A stretch of 64,000 bases of DNA from Dipetalonema caudispina (taxonomy: Eukaryota > Nematoda > Chromadorea > Rhabditida > Onchocercidae). The DNA is taken from the NCBI GenBank assembly GCA_013365325.1, contig JABVXV010000279.1, positions 20,115 to 84,114 on the forward strand, given 5' to 3'. Under the pieces are notes generated by a model. That model was given only the letters and a program-made list of their open reading frames with translations, had not been told where the DNA came from and did no database searches. Shown in pieces: positions 27,333-40,007 of this stretch. Each line of letters begins with the position of its first letter. The stretch's first letter is position 1. A program made the position numbers and the translations under genes.

Positions 27333-30226
27333 TCAGCTGCACATCCAATTTAAAAAGTTTCTTGTAAAATTTTGAAAAGTTGACGATTCAGAGAATTTCC
27401 AAAACAAAATGATGCCTGATTCGATCGAATTTGTAGCTCAGCAAAGCACTTTCCAAACTTGAGACAGATTTAATGGAAGTTGCAGCGATGATAGCAATGA
27501 ACTTTTGTTATGTTAGCAGGAGGAGTTTGTAGAGCCGAAGGCGCATAGTTACCATAGTGATGAAGAACTGAGCCTAACATGGCAGCTTTCTTGGAAAAGC
27601 CTTTTAGCCAAGTTACAGAATAATTTACTTAGTAACACGTTTCATAGATTTTTCACGGTTCTAGATTTCAACACCTCAAGATCAGAGGTTACCGGTGTTT
27701 GCAACATCCAAAACACTTTGCTACCGTCTCTCAATCACGGTAAGTAAGCCATTTCAGCAATATCATAGGACTGCATTATCGCAGAATAGCACGCACCGAA
27801 TTCTTGCACAAATTTTCATACAAAAAGAAGTGCAATGCAAGGAATAAAAGATTGAATTGAATCAAATTAAATTAAATCCCTATAACTCTCAACCACTTCA
27901 TAGATTTGCTTGAAGAGGTGCCAAAATAGGGGTGAAAGACTTCGGGAATGCATGATATATACTATTTATATTGAGCAGATTATTACTTTTACATTTTAAA
28001 AAGATGTATTCCTTTTCTAGAAATGTATAATCGTAGGTTCGCAATACCATTACATGGATACTTTTTCGAAGTATTCTTAGGAACTATAGTAGAATGATCA
28101 TAACAGCACCCCACAAAAAATTTGTAATGTTAATTGCCCGAAAATTTACATCAAAAATCCATTGATGGAATCAAAATTTTGGAGTAAACAATCTATTCTA
28201 CTTCGAAGACAAAAAGTATACCTAATTAATGCCCATTGAATGGCTCAGTGGATCTCTTAGAATTCAAAATTGTAAGGGCTAAATTTTTATAGAATAGAAA
28301 GGCAAATGTATCATGACAGAAAAGTGTTTATTTCTGTTAGAATTGTACACTGCAAATACATAAAATCTGAAAGAAAAATGTACAAATGTTTGCATCGACG
28401 GTAAATTAGTAATATTAACAGCATTAAATACACAATGACAAAATATTTCAGTTACAAGAGGAAGTAAACATAGAGGTAGAAAATCTTTAAAGCACGGTCT
28501 ACTTGCATTTGCCTGAATAATTCTGGAAATGCTAATTTTATGACCGACGATAAACTGAATTAACTATTACTTTTACTACAACCTGAAATCGAAGACCGGA
28601 AAATTTTTCGGACTTTCAAAACCCAATTTAAACATAGCTCCCGATTCATATACATTGAACTTAATATTTTTAAAAGTTGAAACAATAATCAAAGTCTGAT
28701 GGTGAAGAAACAATCACTACACAGGTGGATATGACCCTTTACAGAACTTGGCGATCAGTGATATTCAGTGGGAAATAACCAAGTAAAACTCCAGCATCTT
28801 TGGTAAAAAATGAATAAGGATCAAAACTATACGCTACATTTCCACAATCCCAAGAGAACAAACCTTTCTAAACTGGCAGAAAAATCAACACCCCCACAAT
28901 ACCGCTGCATTTTTCAGTTAAGATTACGAGAATTAATCAGCAACTGCTTGTTCGGGATAAAGAAACAAACTCCTCAACGCAACCGACAAAAGCGCATGGC
29001 AAGAAGCATCAATTCAAAAACGGTGAAAACGGTTACCCGGTACATTCCAAAACGACTAACAGTATTTCACATTCCAGAGCTATGCAGGACAGAATTGAAC
29101 CATTGAAATCTAGTTAATCATATATACTCGTCCCGAGGGTTCGAATGCAGTGCAGCATAGGTGAATTTTTTCCAAAGGAAAAAGAAGAGATTATGTCACA
29201 TCCTGAGAAGGTTCTGAGGTCAGAATCGCATCAACTTCATAGTGCTTTACCCAGCATTTAGAATTCAAGAAACCTCAATACATAGTGTTTTCGATACATG
29301 GTGAGCGCAAGCATTCGAACTGATAAGATTGATGGAGAGATGCTGTTCAAAATGATGAAGTTTTAAACAAAGCATTTCCTGACGTCATGTGAAAAAAAAA
29401 AAAAAAAAAAACAAATATTTTATAAAGTTTTGTACAGATCAAAAAAAATACAAGCTTCTTTCCTGGTCAGAAATATAAATTTTTTTTTCTTTGGATTTTT
29501 CAGCCTAAACCTTCAGATCTGCCGAGAAATAATAAATTCAATGAATATGGCGATAAAATATGTTGACACACTTCAACTAAACACCAAAAGGAAGACAAAC
29601 AACTATTCTGTATAGTGCACTTATTTCAGAAAAAGACCATAATTTGCATATATTTACAGTATGCGAAAAGTAATTAGGAAAAGTTACACTGTAGCTGGTT
29701 TGGTGGAAGATATGAAATATTACATAAATTACTAAATGAAATTCTTGGACGATCATGCATAAAAATTACTTTCAGCAATGAATTATACAGCTTTTGAGTT
29801 TATTAATTTACTTTCCAACAATAAATCGAATCAGTAACTTGAAATTGCATCTCAACAGCTGTACATGAAGAAAAAAATTCCGGAGGTTAGTTGTCTTACA
29901 ACTTAAAGCTCTGAGTTCTCAATTTTTTACATTCCAATAATATATGGAAATAAATGAAAAGTAAATAAGGGCACAGTTCGGTAAACAGATACAGAAATTC
30001 CTAACACCGAAACTGACTGGCTGTGATGAATAACAGTTCATTTTAAAAGAAAACGATAACGGTCAATGTGACCAAACCATAACCAAATTCAAGAAAATGA
30101 AACCAAGGGAGGAGTAACTAATCAAAACAAGAATCATTAGATATAAATGAGTACATTTTGCAACTTCTCACTGCCAGCCACTTGCGAAAAATTACAAATT
30201 GAATCTATAAAATCTCTATAACGCTT
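27333..30226. other. intergenic region between arl-3 and atln-1
   Basis: About 2.9 kb between the atlastin stop and the arl-3 start, both minus strand. It would hold the atlastin 3' UTR and the arl-3 promoter and 5' UTR. A 98-codon plus-strand frame at 28810-29106 has no recognisable domain, splice context or neighbours and is not called. Confidence 0.55.
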
Positions 30227-33200
30227 TCAAGAATTCTTCTTATTATCCCTTCGATCGCCTGCATGCCTCCCGTGCAATGCTGTGCCATTCTGAAAGTCCG
30301 ATTAATTTTTAATTAGAAGTTTAATTTATATTTTGACCAATGAAATAAGTTCTGGGGATGATTTGTTACTTTTTTTGATAAAAAATAGATGAGTATACAC
30401 TACTCAGCACCTCACCTCAGAACTTTTCTTTCATTACAAATGGTGTAAAAAAACAAACAAATGAGCAGTACAACCTGCGTTAATCGATGTCCAATAGCAA
30501 CAGCACGGTGCATGCTTTCTTGAGTCAATGATGACAAGAAATTATGCCATGCCCATGTAACCGCATCGTCAACCATAACACCGACATCCCTCAAATTACC
30601 GCTATATCTTGAGTAAGCCCATATACCAAGTGAAACAACAGCTGAAAATCAATTTCAAAGTACCACAGTTCATAAAATTAGAAACTAGATCATACAAATA
30701 TAAACTGGTTAACAACCTAATGCGGAACACAAATAATCCATTGTGATAATGAAAATTTAAAAAACCACTAACCAATACAGAGTGCAGCAGAAAATAGGCC
30801 CGCTATGGTATCCAGACCAATTAACTGGAAAAATTCTTGCAACACATAATCTACGATCATAAATGTTACCAACACAGCGGGCGTTCGCATCGATTTGAAC
30901 AAATTCTTACTGTTATTCACTTTAATAAAACTTTCGTATTGCTCCTGTAGAAATTTTAATATGATGTGTTGAATTGTTTTACAAATATGCTTTGTGCTTT
31001 GTTCACACGTTCCTTTTAAAAATACAAAAAACAAAACATGCTTCGATATCAATATCCAATCTTTCCAAGAACTGTTCGGAAAATTCTGCGCCACCCATTT
31101 TTCTCGTTGCTTTGAACAGTTTGATAGCCTCTTTGTAACATCGTTCGTGTTCTGCTGCCAAATCTGCTGAACTCATGTAAGGTGCATCACCACCACATAC
31201 CTGTAAAATAGGTTCTAAATGAAACAAGTACGGAATCAAGCAGTTCAAATATTTCGAAAAATCCATGAATTTGTATCCAACAAACAAAAGAGCTTAATCT
31301 TAAGTGAAGGGACGGTTTGAGAACAAACGAAAACCACGGATACAAAAATTGCCTGCTATCAAAAAATCAAAAGGCTTACATCTTCCATTCTCCTCACGTA
31401 ATGCGCTTTGGAAGTCGAAACTGCTGCCAAATTATTTGCCTCTGCAGTAGCCTTTAAAGAAATAAAATCAATCGGTTTTGATCTACTTGACCTTTTCTTG
31501 GACTTTGTGAATATTCCCCCAAATTTTACTTTCGAAACTTCAGACTTTTCAACTCACCCAACTTTTAATTAATAGTCTAAAAATTAAGAAAGCAAGAAAT
31601 AACAAACCATTAACATTGATTTAGGTTCTGGTAAGTCTTCGCCTTGAAATATTGTCATATACGCCTACAAATAAAGTACCCATTTTTCTATTGACTTATC
31701 CACATTTTTTGTATATTTAGAAACTTTAATTAAACGTAAAAAACGAAAACACTTACCCTGAAGTACTCTACAAGTTCACGACAAGTTATTTCTCGGCCAT
31801 TAATTCGCTTTAATACCAAATTATTGCAGTCTAGCAAACGCGGAACAAAAGAACGTAACTGCTGTTGAAATTCATTCTCAATATCTATAACTTAGTGCCT
31901 TGGTCTCATGAAAGTTGACCATCATTACTTGAAGTTGAAGCAAAAGTTTTAAAAGTTCAGGCCATACAAAAAAGTTGACAGATTATGACTTTTGGTACCA
32001 TTAAATTTGCGAAAGAAACTGGTTAAAATATTAGAAGTGAAAAACGATTTGTAGAAGAACCAAAAAACCAAGCGATGAATATAAAACAATTTGTAACAAA
32101 CGCGATTATTGAAAGTATAGGGAGTGAGAGGAAGGTAGAAAAGAAATCTGATTTTTACCACTTATTTGTCCACGGAAAACTGGACTTGTAGAGACTCGTA
32201 GTCCAGGATGGGGCATCAGAAAACATGATATCTGCTCAAAACAAGAACGTATATGTCGCCGCAGTTGTTGCAACTCCAAATGTTGTTTCTCGGAAACCTA
32301 CAAACTGGTATATCTTATTAAATCAGCTCCGACAAACTTTTAGAAATAGTTCGACGTCAAAAAATATGTTATCTACCTGTAGACGACGTTCAAGTAATCG
32401 TTCACCACCTTGGAAACCATATTCTGCTTCATAAGGGAAACTCCAATCACGTACCAGAAATAACAAAGACTAAAATTATGAGATCAGTTGAGTAAAATGA
32501 TACTGTAACTCAGCAAATCCAATAATGATGGCAGAAATTGAAAAATACTGCTTTCTCACCTGAAATGGCTTAGCTGAAGCATTTTCCAGTGCCAGCCGAC
32601 CGTATTCGGTGAATAGCTGTAAATGCTGCAAATCGTCCTCCTGCACGTTTTGACTTAAATTATAAATCTGCAACGGAAATTTTGAGCATAGAAAACAAGT
32701 TTTCTTGAACCTATCATTAAAAGACCATGGAAAATCTCTTCGAAACATATATCATAATCCTTACAATGTAATTGAAGAATTACAAACCTGTAATGAAGAA
32801 ATCATAGTTGAAAGAGCAAAAATGGTAGCACAGTCTTTTACGGTACTCTGGCTATCAAAAGCTCCCTGAGTATCCATCAATATAATGGCTGTATCTTCGC
32901 CATCACGATTGCGCATAATAAATGGTTGGGACCACACTAAGATACCGCTAGTTTCACGCTCGCTTCCTAAAAATGCAAAACTGAGTTTTCATTTACTCGT
33001 TTATCAAGCTACAAATCAACCCCAAGATTATCCACTTACCTCCTCGCCAACTAAACCCATTCAAGCGATCACCACCATAAATCCAATCTCCTGAACGTCG
33101 CTTTTCTTCGGAAGCATTGAGATAACGTAAAAAGAAATTCAGCAGGAAACTTTTCCCTTTCCTGAACGTGCCCGCCACACTGATTACAGATACCTGCATA

Positions 33201-33901
33201 TTAATTTACACTTACATGGGTATAAGCCGAATGGCTTTATATAATTCACCACAGCTAAGCTTTTATTCGACTTCTGATAGCACTTCGTCTTTTGCATGAT
33301 ACTGAATCTTAAAGACTCTAAATTTACGAAGTAAATGCATTTAACATTATCGATGTGATAAACTTTATAGAAATAATAGAATTATTAGTTTTAATGATCC
33401 TAACTAATAATTCTGCAATATTTAATAATTTTATGAAGTTTAGCTTGCTTGCAGTGTACCTTCTTGTCGATAACATCTGGATTCAAAAGAACTTTTTCAA
33501 GTGCCCCCTCATCTAAACGAAACTGGTGTTGCTCGTCAAGGGTCTCAATGATTTGAACTGGAGCTGGACGATCTGGTAATGTGAATGATTTCGACATCTG
33601 AAATTTGAAGCCAAAGACATGTTACTGAACGATGTAACACTTTTTCAAAAAAACCATAAAATAAGCACGTTGATGATATACTTGCAGATCTATAGGAAAA
33701 AAAAAACTGCAAAAATATGGTTTCTCTCACTAAAATCAAAAGAATGTCCCCGATCTTGAATTCCTAGACTTTCCAATGAAATCAGAACAGGCATACCTCC
33801 TCCATCCCCTCATTTTTCGATCGCTCAAATTCGGGGCCGGTTACCACACTGCTGCTGTCACTCTTCCTTTCCGTAGTGGATTCTGACATTATTCCTGCCA
33901 T
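30227..33901 (-). CDS. atln-1: atlastin, ER membrane-fusion GTPase
   Basis: Fourteen minus-strand exons: 33901-33797, 33597-33460, 33193-33040, 32966-32788, 32667-32560, 32469-32377, 32297-32159, 31884-31757, 31664-31608, 31451-31380, 31200-31042, 30944-30773, 30641-30475 and 30289-30227, giving 577 residues (human ATL1 has 558). GTPase motifs: P-loop GTFRKGKS, switch [14 protein letters not shown], guanine-specificity [11 protein letters not shown], plus GFSWRGGSERE and [18 protein letters not shown] nearly as in human. A helical middle domain follows ([19 protein letters not shown]), then a hairpin membrane anchor in exons 12-13 and a short tail. The protein tethers and fuses ER tubules. 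The C-terminus is KKNS, a KKxx dilysine ER-retrieval signal. The junction 31042/30944 appears to be a GC-AG intron. Met-1 is taken at 33901; a second ATG lies four codons downstream. Confidence 0.97.
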
Positions 33902-35214
33902 TATCAGTACTAATTTCTTCTTTCCTTTTCTTCTAAAAGCACTGAAATCTACAAAATTTTCTGGCCTGCTTCAGTTCTGCTCTAATATTAACGTTTGATC
34001 AACAAGAGAATAATATATAGCTGTCTAAACTCAGTAAATTGAGTCATAATAACGTATAAATACCAGGCTAATTTGGAATTAATCAGAATGTTAGGGTACT
34101 GAACGTATGACAGCATCCAGGTACGATTACGGCGAAACTAAGCAAATATAACAGCAAGATTAATACAATCCTACAATGATAAGGTCATGTCACATGGCGA
34201 AAGCAACAGCAGTTGTACAAGTATATGCAGATTATTGTTAAATGAGCTTATGAAGATAACTGTTCCATCCTGTTTATGGTGTCATCAATAACAGGACCAA
34301 AAAAAAAAAAAAAAAGAAAGGAAAAAGCAGCGAGGGAACCGCTGATAAGCAAAAAAAAAAAACTGAATCTCAATTATATTCAATAACTAATGAACCAAAC
34401 AAATTCCATAATAAACCAGCGAGAACTCTGTAAAAACGAAACGTAATCAAAGACGACATCAACAAAATGTTCAAGGATGAATAGAAGTAGTTGGCCCTGC
34501 TAATACACGCAACTGAATGATGCCGACAAAAGTGAATCTCCCCGACTAATTTACAATTCAACATTTCATCGCTCCTCTTTCTCTCTAATTCCTCTTTCTC
34601 ATACCATTGTACTTCGTCACGTACAAAACGAACAAAATAATCAAATAACAAATATCAGTTGCTATTCAGGATATCTTTTCCATTCGAGAAAAGCAATCGA
34701 TAATATTATCTAAACACTTTGCAAACTTACCTTACAGATAATCAATGGAAATGATATGTAACGATTCTATCATTCTCCCAATATGAAAATGACGGAAACG
34801 GACAATCACCTGGGTGCTGATTTAGTTTTCTAATTACAATCAAAACTTTATTCACTGATTTCATAACTATACTTGAACTAAGCTTAATCTTACCCCTCCC
34901 CACAAAAATTATTAACGTTAATAGATCGATACAGCCGATAAGCTTGCTGCATGTCAATCAGTAACGCAGGTCAATCCTTACGTATAGGAAATATGAGGAA
35001 AATTATCATCGAACGACCAAGCATACATCAGCGTGATTCAATATGATATAGCACATAAAAGTACTGAAACAATTATTACGGAATTGGTAGAGTAATTCCA
35101 AGAAATTCAGACTTATTTGGAACCGTTTAATTTAATCATTACACAATTTGTCCATTGATGTGTGTAGCTAATAAAGCAATGATAAAAGAGGTCGATGTGA
35201 GTCCAAAAAGAGAA

Positions 35215-35500
35215 ATCATGCCATGCAACGCACGCTGCAGCCATTACGCTGCAGTGCAGTCCACTGACAACATGCCATCTGCAATGACGACACTGTCACA
35301 TCTCCGGACAAAGCTGAATCGACCTTTCTGCCAAAGAGAATAGATGACTGAGAAGGCGCTCCGTAAGCTTCTTTTCGAAAGAGGCCGAGCCAGCTGCGGT
35401 AAAACGTGGTGCACCAGGTCTCCCAACGGGTTATTAAAACACTCCCTCGATAAAGCGGGGGAGATGGTTACAGCGGGGAAAGGGAGGGTGAGGGATTGCT
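35215..35500. other. GC-rich island with G-quadruplex motif
   Basis: This stretch is clearly richer in G and C than anything near it. It includes a repeated ACGCTGCAG word near 35230-35255 and ends in GGGGAAAGGGAGGGTGAGGG at 35475-35494, four G-runs of at least three with loops of 3, 1 and 3 bases, the canonical quadruplex pattern. It lies 1.6 kb upstream of the atlastin start codon. Short open frames cross it but none looks like a protein. A promoter or an unannotated noncoding transcript are both possible. Confidence 0.5.
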
Positions 35501-38500
35501 TCTTTCTCTACTGTAAAAATGGGAACAGGGATGAAATCATGTGATGTATGTGAAGATAATATGAGATATTTTCAATTTGGGTTAGAAAATAGACAAATTT
35601 GTTGGATGAGAAGTGATCCTTCTATTTTATCCCTCTTCTTATGAGGTATAATTGTGCATACTCATTAATGACGACGTATTTTACATGGGGAAAAAGCTGG
35701 CAATATAGCAGTGCAAACGATTAAGGTAAACATTTAGGATGATAGTTCAATCTAGCCAGTTTATATGAAGTATTGTCACAGGTGTTATTTAGAATGAAGA
35801 GGGTGGTTGATAAAGGTTTTCATCATAAACGACACAAACATCGATAGTCATTGCCACATTATTTTTATGGTTTGAAACGATGAAAAACAGTTTCTATTAA
35901 TTACGTTATTCGTACCTGTTGTGTTAACACAGACATTTTGTGAGAGATGAAGTACAGAACCTGTAAGGCCTTTAAATTTTTCATGAATCGATCGATGATC
36001 TGTGGTTAAACAATGCTTGCAAATATTTGTATAAGGTTTCTAAAGCGTTGTTATGCAGCAATCTTTTCCTTTTGTTTTTGAATAACAATTTATATTTTCA
36101 AGCAGGGAGAAGTTAAAACGAAACTTCCTATCAATTACATTTCTCTTTCGTAAATTTTGTCTGCTTTGATCAGATGTCAATCTTTCCTTTAAAAATATGT
36201 TAAGAAAAGTGCGATAAATGTTATTCATTATCAGTTAGTTGGTACTACTATTAAAACTTCCTCTTTATACATTCACCTTAGACAGGGTAATCAATAATTT
36301 CATCTTTTTCAATTGTTACACTGCCACCAAGACTTTTGTATAAATCTCATACTGTTAACGCTTGATACTGCATCATAATTTAACTATGTGGAAGCTTACT
36401 TATTGTTGGATGAGGACAATCATGCCTGTATTTAATGAGAAGACAAAGTTTAGAGTGACGTATTATCTTCCATGTTTCTGATATTGAATGTTATTATTAG
36501 GATTGGATTATCTCAGTAATTTAACTTACACAATTACTGTAAAAAATATTTCGTAGTATCTTAAATGTTCACTATAAGATTTTGAAATATGAAGGACATG
36601 TGAAAGCTTATCGGATATTCTGAACTGGAGTTTTTAATACTAAATTTTAAAAATTTTTTCTGGCAATTATCAATTGCTAAGTAATTTTTTGTTTTTTAAA
36701 AAAAATTTCCCTTGATCATGCGAACCTCATTTTCGTAGTTTATGTCTTAGGTTCATGTAGAAGAGAGAATGAATCAGTATTATATTGAAATAGTGAAATT
36801 GAATAGATCGATGAACGGGTGAGATAGGCTAATTCTAAATAGTGCTTAGCAGGAAGCTTATTGAACTATTTTCGGCAAATGAGTGTCAAATAACACATTT
36901 TGATTGAGAGAGTGGAAGTATAAGAAGACACGGAAATCCTAAATAGATGTTAATCACAAAGATCAGTAACCGTGTATTTTAAATTAAAAAGAGACTGGTA
37001 TTAAGTCTCAATGAATTTGTACTAATTTCTAAGAGTGAATTCATAGGCATTCCTGTCAGGTCATCTTATGTTAATGACAACTCAGATCAAACATAGTAGA
37101 AACATTACATGTCACAACTTTTACTCCATTCTGCAAGCTATATCGGCAAGCTCAGTTGATCGGTTAGTATGATTGGTTGCTGAATGTTTTCGTATTGATG
37201 ATATTCTTTCACAGAAATGTTCCTGTTCATATTTATTTATAGTTATAGGCACATAAATAACGAAGTACTGTAGCACTGTATAACATACACATATCACATG
37301 AATGCTTTCATTCTGTTTTTGAAAAAAAAAAAAAAAAAGTATTATTTCTAAATTTGATAGTTTATATTCATGTGCATGTGCTTATCCATTATATACTTGA
37401 GTTCACTTCCTTTATATTTATAAACTCTTCTGATAGTTATTCGGAGGGTTTGCATTTCATTTCGTAGAAAGTTTTTCGTCTTTTCAGCTTAATATTCCTG
37501 TAATTATGTTTTCCGGTTATTTAGCGTGGCTCGCCGTTTTAGTTCGGAATAAGTATGGAATAATTCAGCATTTATTTGTATTTTGGGATGGATAACTGGA
37601 CAGATGGATAAGCAAATGTTTTAGAAGCGTTAGAGATTCGTTAACGCAAACTTTATTATTCGCAGGTTCTATCCAAAACTAACGACAATATTGCTTAAAT
37701 AACTTATAGGAAAAGTAAGAGTGCGGAAAAAGGGGTATACTCAGGATACTTTGCAAGCCTTAACGCCGTTGAGAATAGGCGTCGAGTGAACACAGCGAAT
37801 TATATTTCTGAATATTTCAAGCTAACCAAAGACCACTTTTTGTTAAGCTGTAATCGAGACTACTCACAACAGTTAACTATCTGTCGTACGTGACTTGCAA
37901 TATCGACTCACCTGAAAATCTTAAGTATCTTTTCTTTCTATTCTCACCTTTACACTTCTGTAACTGTGTTCTTCACGTGCTAGGCACGAGGATGCTTGGA
38001 AAGAAAGAAATCACGGAAGAAAATTGCCATCATTTGTCGTTGGCTCACCGCGATATTGCAGAAACTATTAACCTCTCCTTCTTCTTCACCCCTCCTCCTG
38101 CACCCATTATCATCTCAAACTTCTTTGATGTTGAGAGCACGCAGTAGTAACCAAACTTCGCTGCTAAGACTCGATCGTTCCATTGTGGTTCACAGCGTTT
38201 AAGACGATGCAATTCACTTTCAAGATCTATCCAATTTCTAGATTTTTTTGTTAATCACTAGTAATAATTTTTATATATGATTTTGTCGAGGAAAAACTAG
38301 TGATGTGAAGCTACTTCGGATAACTACGTGATTTTTCTATGTCTGTTTAAAGTGGTTTAGCCAGAAGATATCCTTCCAGGAGTTAACTGATTCTTACAGA
38401 TCAAGATCAATATGTAGCAAATGATCAGCTATCATCTGACGAAATGATCAATCCATCATTCACAGGGCAGAGTGCCGAATGGCCAGAAATCAATAAAGTG

Positions 38501-38600
38501 CACCATTCTTGTGTTGTTAATGTTATATTTTAGTGCTGTTAGGAGCGTTTATGAAGAGAGAGAGTTGTGGAAGGATTGAAGAGAAGGTGTTGTAAGAATC

Positions 38601-38918
38601 TCATCCAGAGACTCTGCCAATCATTAGACATTCATTTGTTTTGCTCTCACCTCCCTGTGGTTTATAATACTGTGAACGTTTGCTCCAACGGTATTTATTG
38701 ACTTCTATCAGGTTTGCTGCTTCAGATGATAGTTCATAGCAACATATGGTAACTGCCATTCCTCTCCTCTTCCTCACCATTTCCCATTTGCAGTTTTTAA
38801 CTTCATCAAATAGAGGGAATCTTTTCCAGATTGATTTCAGGTAATCGTAAACTGTTGGCATCACACTCAGTTCTGCTTCTTCCTGTTTTTGTAATTCGTC
38901 AAGACTAGAAGGAAACAA
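38601..38918 (-). CDS. hypothetical exon-like open frame
   Basis: A 105-codon minus-strand frame with amino-acid use that looks coding (rich in K, E, W and Y; for example YDYLKSIWKRFPLFDEV and KYRWSKRSQYYKPQGG), ending at a TGA. The first in-frame ATG is 19 codons in; upstream of it a pyrimidine tract ending TTCCTTCTAG looks like a splice acceptor, so this may be a last exon whose partners I could not find. I do not recognise the family. A chance frame or a decayed gene cannot be excluded. Confidence 0.3.
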   Translation of the reverse strand: MFPSSLDELQKQEEAELSVMPTVYDYLKSIWKRFPLFDEVKNCKWEMVRKRRGMAVTICCYELSSEAANLIEVNKYRWSKRSQYYKPQGGESKTNECLMIGRVSG

Positions 38919-40007
38919 TTTATATGGAGATGCCTAGACCAGAGAGGGGAGAGAAAGAGTATTAGGCTATGTAACTATTTGTGATATATACTTGGCAAAA
39001 GATTTAGTAACTAAAGTCATTCTGCTCATGGGAGAGTTATGTAGGTAAGTATTGTGAAATATGGTTGTAGTTATTCAACAAAGTCGATTTCTGAAGTGAT
39101 TTTTGCCAATTTTTTCCTCCCTCATCTCTCTTCCATTTTAAAGGAATGTTCAGGTGTTTTTGCAGTTATCTGGCAATCGGGACCTTATCGTGGTTTACAT
39201 CTGCGATTATGTCTTTGGTAGAGTATATGCATTATTTCGGGAAATTGTTTGTATACAAAACGTGAAGTGTAAAAACGCAGACACACTAGTCAAAAGATCA
39301 GGATGTTTGAGCAATTAAGGTTTCATAGGATTGATGAAAAAAGGGAAGGAGTGGGTTAAAGGATGCCTGGTAGGAGTTGAGTAATGTCTCGCAGATAGAA
39401 GGTTGACAGTTTTATCGTTGACTTTCTCTTCGCTTCAGCCAAGCTGAATAGCTAATGCCGCGTAATGCCGGATTCTTAGCCATTCGAACTACTGATAGAT
39501 TGACTTGCAGTAAATTAAACAGAACGGTTTTAATAAAAGCATCGCAGGCCTTTTTTAGAAGACGACTGCACATCTTTCGTTCGTATGAAGTAATGCCACA
39601 GCAAAGAGGCGTGCTGCACCGAAGGATTGGATGTCCGTGGTGATTGTTCCTCAGTGCTTGTTATTAGTTATTAGATATCCTTTGCTAAATCCTGTATGAA
39701 AATATAACCGACTACGTTGTCTGTAATATAAAATTTATTATTCCAGTAAAAATTTATTTGTATAACTTACAGTGTTAGTGTTGCATTTTTGAATATTGAA
39801 ACGACTTACTTATGTGAACGCACAAATTATTGGTCGATGTTTTTTATTCATTACTACCGTGAGAATAATTGAGCCTTTAGAAGCCGATAGTCTAGAGGTA
39901 GCAAACAGTTAATTTTCCACGCGTTATTCTATCTTTTGAAGCTTGCTAATTCTTCGGTTGCTGATATATTTGCAGTGAAATTCTTTGTTATAGGTGAAAA
40001 TAACAAC

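Larger units (their letters stand above)
33902..40007. other. gene-poor region upstream of atln-1 and dct-1
   Basis: About 6.1 kb separating two divergently transcribed genes. It holds the two promoters, the GC-rich patch and G-quadruplex motif near 35.2-35.5 kb, an unassigned minus-strand open frame at 38601-38918 and otherwise AT-rich sequence. No exon series was found. Confidence 0.55.

Noticed and set aside
28810..29106. 98-codon plus-strand open frame
   Set aside because: Basic, compositionally biased, no splice context, no recognisable motif; plausible chance frame.
29138..29148. B-box-like GGTTCGAATGC
   Set aside because: No A-box or cloverleaf around it on either strand.
25056..33901. 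Possible arl-3/atln-1 operon (same strand)
   Set aside because: The 2.9 kb gap is far larger than typical nematode operon spacing and no trans-splice signal was evident.
34370..34651. 93-codon minus-strand frame upstream of atlastin
   Set aside because: No splice context that joins the atlastin start; sequence not protein-like after the first third.
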